Below are positions 1 to 11,363 of a DNA stretch of 64,000 bases, one piece after another; position 1 is the first letter of the stretch, and each line of letters opens with the position of its first letter. A program made the position numbers and the translations under genes. Where the stretch lies: contig NC_092676.1 in NCBI RefSeq assembly GCF_964355755.1, positions 25,154,288-25,218,287 of the forward strand, read 5' to 3'. Below the pieces are notes generated by a model. The model saw only the letters and a list, made by a program, of their open reading frames with translations. It did no database searches and had not been told where the DNA came from. The stretch comes from Antedon mediterranea (taxonomy: Eukaryota; Echinodermata; Crinoidea; Comatulida; Antedonidae).

Positions 1-2248
1 ATAATATCTGCTCACAAATTATTATTTTTTTAGGCAAACCTACCGACACAACCACCACAATTTTTTTTTATATTCAATTAAGTATACTATTACTTTCAAC
101 CTTTATCTTTAATAATAGTTTAGCGTATTTACCATGGTTTAATCAATATTTGTCCTGAATACCCACAATACTATACCTATACTGTATTATCTTATTCAAA
201 TGATGCATTATGGGTAATACATTATATAATTATGGAGGACTAGGGTAATTCATTGAGGAACTGAATTCACGGTCCAATCACTTTGAGGATCTAATTTCAT
301 TACCATCTTTTATTTTGAAAAGATAGTAACACAGAGTGTTTTTTAATTTATGCAAACAATACTGCAGCGCTGTGCTGTTGTCATGGAAAACACATTTTTT
401 AATGAAGTATTCAAAACCCATCGTTTGCAATTTCTATTGAATGATGACATCAATAGAAATCCATAGAACATTCTTTCTAGTGCAATCAGTTAATTGTCCT
501 GTTCATTGGCGAACTGTAGAAACCGTCCGACTGTACAAAAGTACAATTACTAGGCCAAGACTGCCAAGAACGGAAGTTGTGTAATATAATTAGTGATGAA
601 CAAAAATGAAATTCTGTATGCAAATTAGGTCAATGTTATAACAGACACTGCAGGAAATATTTCAGAAAATTTTACATTTGATCTGGTAATTTAAAATAAT
701 GAAATTAATTCTCTCGTTGTTTAATAAATAATGACATGGCATTAAATAGTCAAATATATTATTTTCCAACAAAAATCCAACGTTTAACCTAGCTACAGTA
801 GGGATAGAAGGCCTAGGCTGCAGGCAAAATCATTTTTGTTTATTTAATTAAAAGTTATTAATATCAAAACTAACTTTTAATATTAAAAATTGTGTGCCTA
901 GATTTGGAATTAGATAAACTAAGTTCACAATGAATAGGAATATACGCAATACACACACAGCATACTTAAATATTTATGATGAACTGAACTTAATTAAATT
1001 AAAGATTGTGAACACATTTATCATTCTGGTAGTCGTGGTACAAATCCATAGATTATCTTTATTTTTATTTATATTCAACATTGAATAAAATGATAATAAT
1101 GAGTAAAAAAATAAAGAAAAAACAAAATGATGCAATAACTATAGTTTTGTAGAGTAGAATGTAATCGGCTAAGGACACACCTCCTCTTCCGAACTTGACC
1201 TCTCTGCCTCCCAACAGCCGGCTAGGCCTATCGTTTATAGGAAACTGTTTTCCACATCGAGTAGGTACTACATAATTCAACTGAATTTTAACCTATTAAA
1301 TATTCGCAAATGAGAATTCAACCTAATGCATTTCAATTATGTGTTATTCTAAATACCGTTCATTGCAGAATAACCCGCTGTCATTGCCTATACGCTTGTT
1401 ACTATGATTAAATGTACAGCTTATATTTTGACATTAGTAAAGCGGCCATTTTTAGTTTGACCTAGCGATCCGGTGGCGTATCAGATACCAGCTGAAAAGA
1501 TAGGGGTCCTCGCACCACACGCCCATCTTTCAATAACAAGCTGTCATTATCAGCCCGGGTGTCAAAAATCGCCTCAACAATTTACCGAACAGAAAGCGCA
1601 TTATTTAATTGTGCTAGCCTTCCACACTTACTTCCTCTCTGGGCCTGTTCATCAGCCTCCGTGCTATCCCGGTCTGACATTTTCCTTCTCCTTTGAGTAG
1701 CTGCCTAGCCAAGCCTTTCTGCGATGAAATATTTTTTTCGCTACGGATCTACAACCAACGACCTCGTTCTGGTCTCCACTTCAGGTTACCATTCGCGAAT
1801 AACTGCTACAGCGCCACCTAACAACAACATCATTTTTGCATAAATGCAACAGGCGTTTCTCATTGGTCAATTGTTACCAATTGTTGACATTACATTTTTG
1901 TTTGTTACATAATTATTTCTTTATATCTTATGTTTTAGTTTTCGAAACCATAACACCAGAAAAGGCTAGATATCTGAACATATTTTATTGGAAAGAAAGG
2001 GTTTGATTGAACTTGAAGGTTAGTTTGGACAATTAATTTTTTAAGAATTTTCTAAACCATTAGGCCTACGATAGGCCTACATTTTTTTTCTCGCAAAAAT
2101 ACATTTTCTTCAATTCCAGGCCTAGGCTATGCCTATGAAATGAGTACAGAACATATTTTTAGACTTTAGCCTATTCTCAATCCTTATTAAACATTAATGA
2201 TCAAATGATTAGTATTAATTTTGTTATATATACTGTACTTTTTTTTAG
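1..2248. other. 5' flank of the first gene, no coding sequence seen
   Basis: AT-rich intergenic DNA. The short open frames here have no coding character. A candidate non-coding first exon of the downstream plus-strand gene may end near 2020, where AAG is followed by GTTAGT. AGGCCT words are frequent (for example near 808, 2063 and 2120). No clear TATA box or repeat boundary was found. Confidence 0.4.
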
Positions 2249-2311
2249 GAGGCATGTGCAACACACACCCAGGTTTAGCCGTACTACCTAATATCACTTT
2301 ATACATGTAAA
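2249..2311 (+). other. 5' UTR part of the first coding exon
   Basis: A strong acceptor (run of T followed by AG at 2247-2248) lies just upstream of the ATG at 2312, so translation probably starts inside the second exon of the transcript. The 63 bases contain no other in-frame ATG. Confidence 0.45.
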
Positions 2312-5300
2312 ATGGATAAAGTTGACACCAAAGTGTTAGACAGCATGTATCATCGTATTAATAATTTAAATCAACCATGTAAAGAAAAGCCTTCATTCGA
2401 ATCAACATCTTGCCAGCAGCTATTTGCTTGTGACGTAACACCCGAGGAAGATTTTACGGAGAATGACGATTTTTCAAATTCGTTAAAACGTTCACAGAAT
2501 ATATTACAGTCTAAACAGAACGATTCCGGCGGAGAAAGTAGTTCCGGTGACTATCTAGCTCCTTTCAGCTTAAATGAAATTTATTTTCAACTTAGCCCAC
2601 ATGGTAGGCCTATAGGCCTAGTAAACAGCAATAACCAACAGGTAAATATGGTACTATAGTTTGGTTAACATCGTTGCTCACGGTATTGGGTTCAAATCCA
2701 GACGCAATCTTTATTTTATAAATATACGAATTTATAATTCTTTTTTATCATTTATATTATTAATAAATTTCAAAAATACATCTTGGCCGCTAATTAAGTG
2801 ACGTGACGATTTTATTCATCTAGGATCATGACATACGTGGTTGGTCATCATGTCCCACAATCCACTTGCACCCTACTCACCAGAATGCTCAAGACACATC
2901 CTGTAAATCTGCGACTTATCGATCAACCTCATCCAGTTATAACGATGCAAAGAACTCGCCACGGTCTCATAGTGCTGGTTCCTCCTCGAAGAAGAGCAGA
3001 ACCAGCAGAGAAGGAGCTTCCTCCCGTCGAACAAGTGACGAGGGCTTCTGGAATGAACTCCCTCCACCTATGCCTATTCAGTACCTCTTTAAACATTACA
3101 AATATCCAAGGCAATATGTAATTCAGTACAGGTAGGCCTAATATTTGTGCTTTATGCTCAAACGACTTTTTATTGTTTTGATAACATCATTTGTATTTCC
3201 TGACGCAAAAAAAAAAAACAATTATCGCTTCGTAGTAATTAATTATTATAATATTGCATTATCATTATTCGATTGTGCAATGTGCAACATCAGAGAAGTT
3301 CACTCTTCCCTGGTTACATGTTATGTACAGTATTTGAGGTATATTACTTCAGGGAGATGTAAAATAAGACATCTCTAAACTTCGGATTACTTTCTTAGTT
3401 TGAACTGAAGCTTATGATATCGGTCATATCGCCCTCATGCGGATGATTAGGTGAAGTAGATCGAAGTTCGTGATAGTGGCGTATTAGCAGTATTATTATA
3501 TAGGGATTTTACACTTCCTTGATTTACATAACAATATGACATAATAGGGTCTATTTCGTCATAAATAGAAATAACATACACGCAAGCTGTATTTGTTTAT
3601 AAAATGTCACAATATTAAGCAAGGGGGCCGGCAAATATTAAAACAATCAGGTTTATTTTTCACTTCAATTTGAAAGATTGATTTGAAGTAATAGTAATAC
3701 TTTAAAGGAAAAAGTCTGACTAATGAAATACGATGATGATTGAAGATGAGGGTTTGTTTGACCCCTACCACCCCCTACCCTCATCCACCCGGGTACGGTC
3801 TTGTTGAATAAAGAAAGGATTCGAATAACAATTAATAACAATATTCACTATGCATGGATAACAATCAATCTCACCACTCATGGGGAGACAGAGCTTTCAC
3901 CGTTACTGCTCCTCGTCTATGGAATGCTCTACCGAGCTCTATCAGATTTTGCAAAACTGTTGATACTTTTAAAAAATTATTAAAAACACATTTATTCATT
4001 AAGGCATATGGAAATCATGAGGTTTCTTAAAGTTCTAGAATTGTATAGTATACTTTTTCCTGACCAGCATTATCTTTGGGGTGCCTCTGTCTTGGTTGTT
4101 GTCTCTGAGCACCCGGTCGTCTGTGGCAAGGCAAATGTGTATCCTGTTCCTTTGTTTGGTCACCTAGGTAGGGGTCCGGGACCGCGACAGAACGAGAACG
4201 GATGGGGACCCTCCAAAGAAATTGGATTTTATTTGTCGGGCATTTGTATGATTTGTTTTATTTCTTTGGAATGCGCCTTGAGCACTCTTGAGTGGTATGT
4301 GCGCTATAAAAATCCTGTTATTATTATTATTATTATTATATTATTTGTTATGTTTAGTAAGGATTCCACCAATAGGAATAAGCAAATGCAATTTTTTCTG
4401 ACTTTTCTTTTTGACAGCGCTATGAGCAATGATCGTTGGATTGCCACTTTAAAAATGGAACGATTGATTGATTGATTGATTGATTATAATTTTTTTTTCT
4501 ATTTTTAACATAATTGTCACTGTTAATATTCATTTATAAACACTTGCAGAGAGAAGTATACATACAAGAAGTTGAAGGAAAGATTGTCGCTAACCAAGAA
4601 TTTCGTGTCATCTGGCGGTTCCATACCAAAGGCACATCTCGTCTGCATTGACGCCCGCCAAGGGGTACGAGGTGTTACCCTCGGCAGTAAATCCGGATGC
4701 GAACGGATTGTAGAGAGCTTCGAACAAGTAATCCATGACAAAAGGGGGGTAAGTAAGCGTACTTTAGTATTTAGTATTGTTAGGCCTAATATGAATTAAT
4801 ATAAATGAGCTTCCCTCAACTTTCTTGTAACCTTTTTAATTTAAAGCGATTTTACAAAGACATTGACACGCCTGTTGGGACTAGACATGACGCCAAAAAT
4901 ATCTTCGAATAAACTCCGCACCATGACTCCGGAACATAACGATATGCATGTGATAATTAGTTTGTCAACTGAACCAAAACCAGACAAAATTTACTTCTAA
5001 AACCGATACTGGATACTATGTCCCGAATTACGATGACTATGAGTCTATAGAGATTTAGAAATGCCCCTAGAATTCTTTTTCAAAAATATATTTTATTTTT
5101 AGAGTAAAGATCCAAGTCAGAAATGGAATTTATTTGGCCATTTAACCGATCGATGTGATCCGACGTTAACGGTAAATAACCCTTCACCGACAGAAATAGC
5201 GACATTTTCCAAAATGTCGACAGTTCGTAGGTCGTCGCCGTCCATTCCAAGTAACTCCAACGGAAGATTTGGGTTCCGTGGAACTCCAGGTATGAAGAGG

Positions 5301-5845
5301 ATTTGTTGTAGGCCTACTGTTATGTAGCCGCCGCTTGTAATGTATATTGCGACAATTGGTTAACTAGCTTGGTCCGGTTGCTACTCTAGTACGTAAATGA
5401 AAGGACGTACGCAAGACTAACTGTTGCGCGTGGTTAGTCAAATTACTAAATGCCAACTCAGACAGCGTCGCATGAAGAGGCCCGACACAACGTCTTGAAT
5501 CGTCGGTGCTGTCTTAAGATAGCGTCGGGCGTAGTTTTTAGGCCGTCATGAGAACACTAAACGTGTTTAATTTCCTACCGACGCGACGACTCGTCGGGCT
5601 TCGTCGTGCGACGCTACGTACGTCATTGTGTTGCGTCAGAATCAAAATGCCAATCACTGTGCTGTTAAAAGTTAAAAGGGGTTGATTATTGAGCGGTCGT
5701 TAGGGTCAGAAAGACAATGTATAAATGTGCATTATTTATTTTAATTTCAGAAGCACACTACCCATTTCAGTTAAACATCTCAGTCGGAAGCTGCACCATC
5801 AACAAACCAACAAAGAAAAGCAGCCGTGGAGTCATTACGAATTGA
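2312..5845 (+). CDS. Unrecognised 372-aa protein, five coding exons
   Basis: Coding exons are 2312-2641, 2824-3131, 4550-4748, 5103-5289 and 5751-5845. All junctions are GT/AG, phases join without a stop, and the total is 373 codons. The first coding exon probably begins at 2249 after a T-rich acceptor, giving a short 5' UTR. I do not recognise the family. Residues 1-110 are acidic and Ser/Asn-rich. Residues 111-180 are Ser/Arg/Lys-rich and probably disordered. Residues 185-280 look like the folded core: FWNELPPPMP, then an aromatic/basic stretch (YLFKHYKYPRQYV), then a mixed alpha/beta-like segment ending near FEQVI. The tail is Ser/Thr-rich. No signal peptide or membrane segment is visible. 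The exon-4 start at 5103 is forced, because the next AG would put a stop in frame. The gene is convergent with the minus-strand gene that ends at 6430. Confidence 0.75.
2664..2705 (+). repeat. Possible tRNA-like (SINE head) remnant in intron 1
   Basis: A TGGTTAACATCG box is followed about 25 bases later by GGGTTCAAATCC, which resembles a Pol III B box. No full cloverleaf or SINE body is evident, so this is a weak call. Confidence 0.25.
3860..4340 (+). mobile_element. 5'-truncated non-LTR retrotransposon (L2/CR1-like) 3' end
   Basis: From 3884 the plus strand encodes GDRAFTVTAPRLWNAL, then a Phe/Lys-rich stretch ending KTHLF near 4000. This is the conserved C-terminal end of reverse-transcriptase ORF2 proteins of CR1/L2-type LINEs. 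A 3' UTR follows, with a GCGCTATAAAAATCC-like box and a (TTA)n tail at about 4317-4340, as is typical for such elements. The copy sits in intron 2 of the unrecognised gene and lacks the catalytic part, so it is dead. Confidence 0.75.
4462..4485 (+). repeat. (ATTG)n microsatellite
   Basis: About six tandem copies of the tetranucleotide, in intron 2 of the first gene. Confidence 0.85.
5463..5622. repeat. CpG-rich inverted repeat (MITE-like) in intron 4
   Basis: The left arm GCGTCGCATGAAGAGGCCC near 5466 is matched, inverted, by a GGGC...CGTGCGACGC arm near 5597-5615. The element is markedly richer in CpG than the AT-rich intron around it. It has no coding capacity, so a non-autonomous DNA transposon is the likeliest origin. 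Confidence 0.5.
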
Positions 5846-5968
5846 ACATCGTATTTGTTGTGTTGTCTTTATTTTGTATGTAATTTATATACGATATGAC
5901 TGATGATGTCACCTGAGTTTCGCCATTGAAGTTGACTAGTCTTGTCTAAGTATTTATTAATTATTAAC

Positions 5969-5974
5969 AATAAA
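5969..5974 (+). terminator. Candidate poly(A) signal AATAAA
   Basis: AATAAA lies 124 bases beyond the stop codon at 5843-5845, a normal distance for a short 3' UTR. The DNA is AT-rich, so chance occurrence is possible. Confidence 0.5.
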
Positions 5975-6429
5975 TATTATATTTAGTACTATATAGAACA
6001 TTGATACAATTTTTAATTTTGCGGCGTACAAGTCGTCATTTAACATCCCATCAACCGTGGAGATCGTTGCTTCAACTTTGCAGATACAGTAGGTCTAGTG
6101 ATCTTGATGAACAAGGTTCGACAATAGTTAGTTAATAATTAATTAGTATTATAACTATTTATAATTTCTCTGTGCTTAACATATGAGTCTGCTGGAGCCT
6201 ACGTGCGAACATGTTCTTACCATGGCCTTCTTACCAGAACTCCATGAGTCGTACTGACTGTCTGATCCTATATCGCAGTAGTAAGAGAAGTCGATTTAAA
6301 AGTGCAGAAAATACGGTACATCGAAATTCTTAAAACGTAAATGTCATGCATTAACTTCTATTTCTTAATAATGTGTTATAATGTATATAAACATATGTCT
6401 ATATTACAAGCAAACATTCGACAGAATAA

Positions 6430-7131
6430 CTAATTGTATTCTAGCAAATACAACAAACCTATGTTTTCAATCATAAGCCTACATTCCTCGTTATTGTTAT
6501 TGGATTCTCGATTATTCTTGTTTGGATATTTTGATTGAGAATATTTCGAAGATCTCTTTTTAGTGCCTTTCATTGTGGAAGAGGTTCCTTGGTCTTTTTC
6601 TCTCAAAAGCCTGTTGTATTGGTCTTTGTTTAGCTTGGTCTTTCTTTTTTCAACTTTCAGGTTGTCACAGAGTTCTTTAACTCTCTTTACAAGTCGATCT
6701 TTAGTATTAGACAACTTGAAGCAGCTCTTCTTTAGGTTGGACAATTCTTCTTGTGCATCACAAAGATCCTGTTCCAATTTGTCAATAACTTCTCTCTGTT
6801 TCTCAATTTCAAGATCAGCGTTAATTAACCTGACGTCATTGTCTTGAGCCTGCGTGCTTTCTAGATCGTGGATCCTATTTTTAGCTTCGTTGAGGTCTCT
6901 TGTTTGATCACGTAAGAAACTTTTTAAGACTGTAACTTCAGACTTCGCTTCCCGACAGGTTTCTGTTAATGTAAAAACAAATTCTTCACGTTCGTCGTCA
7001 TATTGTTGCCATTTGATGTTTCTTCCTTTTTCTTCCTTATACTTTAAAGCCAATCTTTCATTCTTTTCCTTCAGGATTCTGACTTGATGTTTTTCGTGTA
7101 TTCTATTATTCTCTCCCATTGCAGATGCCAT
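6430..7131 (-). CDS. CEP55-like coiled-coil protein, 233 aa, no zinc finger
   Basis: An uninterrupted 234-codon frame. Residues 10-175 are heptad-rich, charged coiled coil. Residues 41-52 (WQQYDDEREEFV) match the ESCRT/ALIX-binding region of CEP55, in which W, Y and R contact GPP motifs of ALIX and TSG101 (established for vertebrate CEP55). The same signature occurs in the gene at 11.4-13.0 kb (WQMYDGQREEYV), so the two are probably paralogues. Around residues 106-125 (DLEIEKQREVIDKLEQ) there is a faint echo of the UBAN motif, without its Phe. The C-terminus is Lys/Ser/Asn-rich and lacks the zinc finger. An AG preceded by a pyrimidine run about 20 bases upstream of the ATG leaves room for an upstream non-coding exon. 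By inference it is a midbody or ESCRT adaptor; function is unproven. Confidence 0.7.
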   Translation of the reverse strand: MASAMGENNRIHEKHQVRILKEKNERLALKYKEEKGRNIKWQQYDDEREEFVFTLTETCREAKSEVTVLKSFLRDQTRDLNEAKNRIHDLESTQAQDNDVRLINADLEIEKQREVIDKLEQDLCDAQEELSNLKKSCFKLSNTKDRLVKRVKELCDNLKVEKRKTKLNKDQYNRLLREKDQGTSSTMKGTKKRSSKYSQSKYPNKNNRESNNNNEECRLMIENIGLLYLLEYN

Positions 7132-9852
7132 TATTAGTAAAATGCAATAACTGGCAAAGGTAAAAGATTATTTTCCATATACCTACTGTGTGTACTGTTT
7201 TGAACCCGAGACACTCGAAGCAGTAAAATGTTCAGCAGAAAATTTCACTCTTTCAGTAGATCAACAATTTCAATAGCAAAATGTTGAACCTTAGCAAACA
7301 AAAAGGAATAAAAAGTCATTTGTCATTTGTATCATGATGTTTAGCACATACGTAAGCCTACTTTGCAAGCTCGCAAGAGGACAATATTATATAGAACACA
7401 TATTTAGATGAAAGTAATGGTGGCAAATTTATGGAAGAGATGTGAAGTTTCCACTCTACAGATCATTGCAAATCATAGGTTGATCCAGGAAAGGTTGAAA
7501 GGTTGAAAGGTGAAAAATTGGCTTTTTCCACCCCAACCTCGTCCATAAGCAAATATTTTGCACTGCATACGGTAATTAGTTAAATAAAACGAATAAAAAA
7601 GGATTAAAATGTAGCCATGGACCTCAATTCTAATTGCTAAATGGTATAGGCTACTATACTTAATGTTATAAAAGTAGCCTGGAGCATGCACCGAGTGCTT
7701 TCAATCTCTGATAAAGGCCTCATGCTGATCAATCGAATACATGTTAATCTTAGACAAAATTAACAGCTCAAAATCAAATAAATAAAACAATACTCACGCA
7801 AAAACGTTAGATTTCACCAATTATACTGCATCAGTCTGAATAGGACAATCGATTGTACAGTGAGGTATTTCCCTGACCTGCACATAAACAATTGTCGTAC
7901 AATAATATGCAAATTGAATAGTCTATAAATAAACTGTGGAATAACCTATAAAATGGGTAGGGAAATACCATTAACACTATGAATAGACAACATAGAAATA
8001 TATATATATATAATATGAAGTACAAAACACGAAGCCGAGGAGAGACAAAAGCATTAAACAAAACGCTGTCAACGGTAAGGTGTGTCTCTCCAACACAAAA
8101 ATTACAAATAACAGGAATATATACTATAATAACAGAGACATTTCACAAGATAAAAAAAAGGATTTAAAAAGTTACAAAGTTTCTCTCCGACATGTCTTAA
8201 TTTTTCGCTGACATTATGTTCTGTGATGACCAATTGTTTTCTTTTATTAATCGGTATAAATAAACAAAAACTAAAACAATAAATTCAATATAATTACTGT
8301 TTGTTCTGATGTTATCAGCTTATCATGTATGACATAGTGTTTGTTTTGCTCAACAATCATTCAGTTTGTTTGTTGTCTGGTGATTAAACAAATAACTCAT
8401 GTGTTATTTGAGGACATAGACCTCTTCAATAGTCATCATATTTCATTTAATTTCATTTATTTATTCGACCAACAAAACATATATACAATGTACAAAGATG
8501 AAATTGGTCAGGTACTGCTAAAGTAATATGATTACTGTAACTACAAGAGTCATCAGTCCCATATTTAATGAAACTAAAACACAGTTAAACCAGGGAAGGG
8601 TTAAATTACTAACGCTTCAATTCCCTGGTTAAACAAAACTAATTAGTGGAGTTCAGCTCAGTTTCGGTCACTCCCGGTTAGACCACTATCTACATTAGTA
8701 AACAGAGTTATTTTTTCATGTTTTACGACTGATTGACATCAAACAAAGTCGACGTCTTGCAGTACAAAAGAACATCATACGTCTTGCCGACTCTCTTTAA
8801 GAGTAGTATAGAAGTATGAACAAATAAAAGGGTTTTACTAGTTATATTTTTGCCTTAGCGTTAACTACCTTTTAACTGATCACGGAATGCAGAAGAATGT
8901 TTTATAACACAAGGCCCAAATATGGAGAATATATGCCATTGTTCGTATACAAACCAAATACGGTAAAAACTACATTCGCTGCGTTTTAATTTTAAATATA
9001 GGCCTGTTCGTAAATCTAATAAGACTCAACATGACAACGACCGGTAAACATACGAGGGTGTATACGGAATTCACAAGATAGACATGTAAATGTTACGTCA
9101 CAAATATAACAATAAAAGTAAGGCCTAAGTCAAAGATAAATAGGAGGCTAATTTTCACATGGCCTTAGAAATGTGTGCGTCGGCGTGTGACATAATCTGG
9201 AATTTAGTGTTTGTGAAAGAAGGTAAGGGGGAGTAAACTCCGGTGCTCTGTGGGTGTAAATTAGTTCTGAATCAATGGAAGTATCATACTGATGGGCGTC
9301 TCTTCCGGTAGTAACCAGAAATAAAGGCATAAACGTCGTAATTTTTCCAGTAAGCCCACACGATACATTCTTAGAAATGAGTCAAGAGTCGCACGTTTTA
9401 CACCAAACCAATTTTACTTCTAAAATAATTTGCCCATCTCACCCGATTCCCAGTACTGTCACATATTTCCGATCAAGTATCATAGGAATTTGGTAATTTG
9501 TGGTCACATTTGGTGCCTCTGTATGTAATTAGTAAGGTTATGTTAAGGGACGTGTTACTACTAGTAACGCGTATCTGATTAAATATTACCATAATATTCC
9601 TATGATACTTCGGAAATATATACAGTACCGAGAATCGGCTGTTAATCCTAATAAGCAGTCGGTAAGCACCACCGGTTAAATTAAATCTCAAACAAAAGTA
9701 TTAAATTACTATTCAATTATAATCATGAAGGTCCATATTCGATAGGCCACAAGCAGACGGTGACGTAATAATCGCATCATGTTCAGCGTCTTGAGGATTC
9801 AAACAATCAAGACGGAAAACAAAGTTGAATACCACGATATAATAGTTAGACA

Positions 9853-10045
9853 TGATCAGTTATCGGTACCAAATAAAGTATCAGGAAGTTTATATTCATT
9901 TTTTAAAATTGAGACAAGAAAAGAAGAGACAACAGATTTAAATTCACTGCTATAGTTAGACATGATCAGCACCGGTACCAAATAAGATATCAGGAAGTTT
10001 ATATTCATTTTTTTTAAATCGAAGACAAGAAAAGAAGAGATAAAT
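9853..10045. repeat. Tandem duplication, unit about 105 bp, two copies
   Basis: GTTAGACATGATCAG starts each copy (near 9846 and 9955). Both then contain GGTACCAAATAA, AGGAAGTTTATATTCATTTTTT and AGACAAGAAAAGAAGAGA, with a few mismatches and indels. Confidence 0.8.
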
Positions 10046-10689
10046 TCACTCGTGCTATTCATACACGGATAAGACATTATAAGTGATTTACAAAGACACG
10101 AAGACTCAAAGATATTATATAAAACTGGTGTGTTTATTACACATTTTTCTTTTGCTAATAGTATGTCATCATGGTACGGTATTCCGAAATAAAAAGATGA
10201 ATGAATGAATAAATATTAACTTGGTAAACTATATACAATAAAAGTTTTGTTCTATTTTGTTGCATTGCATTGATGTTCAATCAAGATTAAACTGAATGAG
10301 AATGAAGTCTATCCAACCGAAGCAGCTGATCGTTGGGGTCCTCAAATATTAAACATAAAACAACGGAGAGGACCATTTACTATATACATAATTGAAAATA
10401 CAGATAAATAAAATATAAAAAAACAAAAGCAGTTAAATAAGATAGACCGTGGTTTGATCTTGTTGTATTACAGTTTATTTTAATAAATAGTTAAGTAAGT
10501 AAAACCTAAAATATTAAATTACTTAGGCCTACAGTTACAAATGTATAAAAAGTCGTAGAGAACCAGCTGTACATTTAAATAAATAAACAATACATTTTTA
10601 CAGTTATTTTACACTTCATTCAAACTAAAATAAATATCTTAAAATATAAATTATAACTAAATATAGGCCCTAATAATACTGATAGTGAA

Positions 10690-10762
10690 TGCTATATTAA
10701 TATAGTAAAATATAAATATTAATATAGTAAAATATATATATTAATATAGTAAAATATAAAAG
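10690..10762. repeat. AT-rich minisatellite, three copies of about 25 bp
   Basis: TATTAATATAGTAAAATATA recurs three times in a row. Confidence 0.85.
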
Positions 10763-11267
10763 TATACAACTTAAACAGTACAAATTTGTATAATATATTA
10801 AGACAACCAGTCGGATTTCCCTTTAAAACAGCACAAAATTAAACATGATTTCACTTTTTATGATATAACAAAAATATAGACCGTTTAATTAAAGAAACAC
10901 TAATTCAAATAATGTTTTGAACAATTTTCTCAATATTAAAGATACATTTTGCCTTATAAAAAACCGCAAATTACATAATTAAATATTAACTTGTATAATT
11001 TTACAATACTTTTAGTTACTGTTGAATGTCAACTATTTTCTTATTTTTAAACTTATTGGTTTAAATAACATTTTAACCACAAAATTTAACTTTAATTTTT
11101 AATGAATTACGATTAATGTAATTTTATATAATAAATAACAACAATTTTTGCATAATAATACACATTATAAAACAATTCATAGAACTTCCGGAATAGAATA
11201 CATTTTAAACCCTGTTGATAGTACTGTTCAAACATTTTCTTTGGATTTTGATAATTTAATATTTTTT

Positions 11268-11273
11268 TTTATT
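11268..11273 (-). terminator. Candidate poly(A) signal of cep55
   Basis: The minus strand reads AATAAA about 90 bases past the cep55 stop codon, a normal spacing. The AT-rich background limits confidence. Confidence 0.5.
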
Positions 11274-11363
11274 ATTCTTTTAAAAGTATTATTTTAATAC
11301 TAATAATAACAACTGATTTCACATTGTTTTCAGAGCCCTCAAATTTTAAATGTACATAAATCA

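Larger units (their letters stand above)
7140..11260. repeat. Intergenic AT-rich region with local duplications
   Basis: No supported gene lies between the two CEP55-like genes. Two local duplications are listed separately (9853-10040 and 10690-10760). A short (TA)n run occurs near 8000-8012. Small open frames here have no conserved features. Confidence 0.4.

Noticed and set aside
4008-4475. 155-aa plus-strand open frame
   Set aside because: It lies in the 3' UTR and tail of the LINE fragment and reads across microsatellites.
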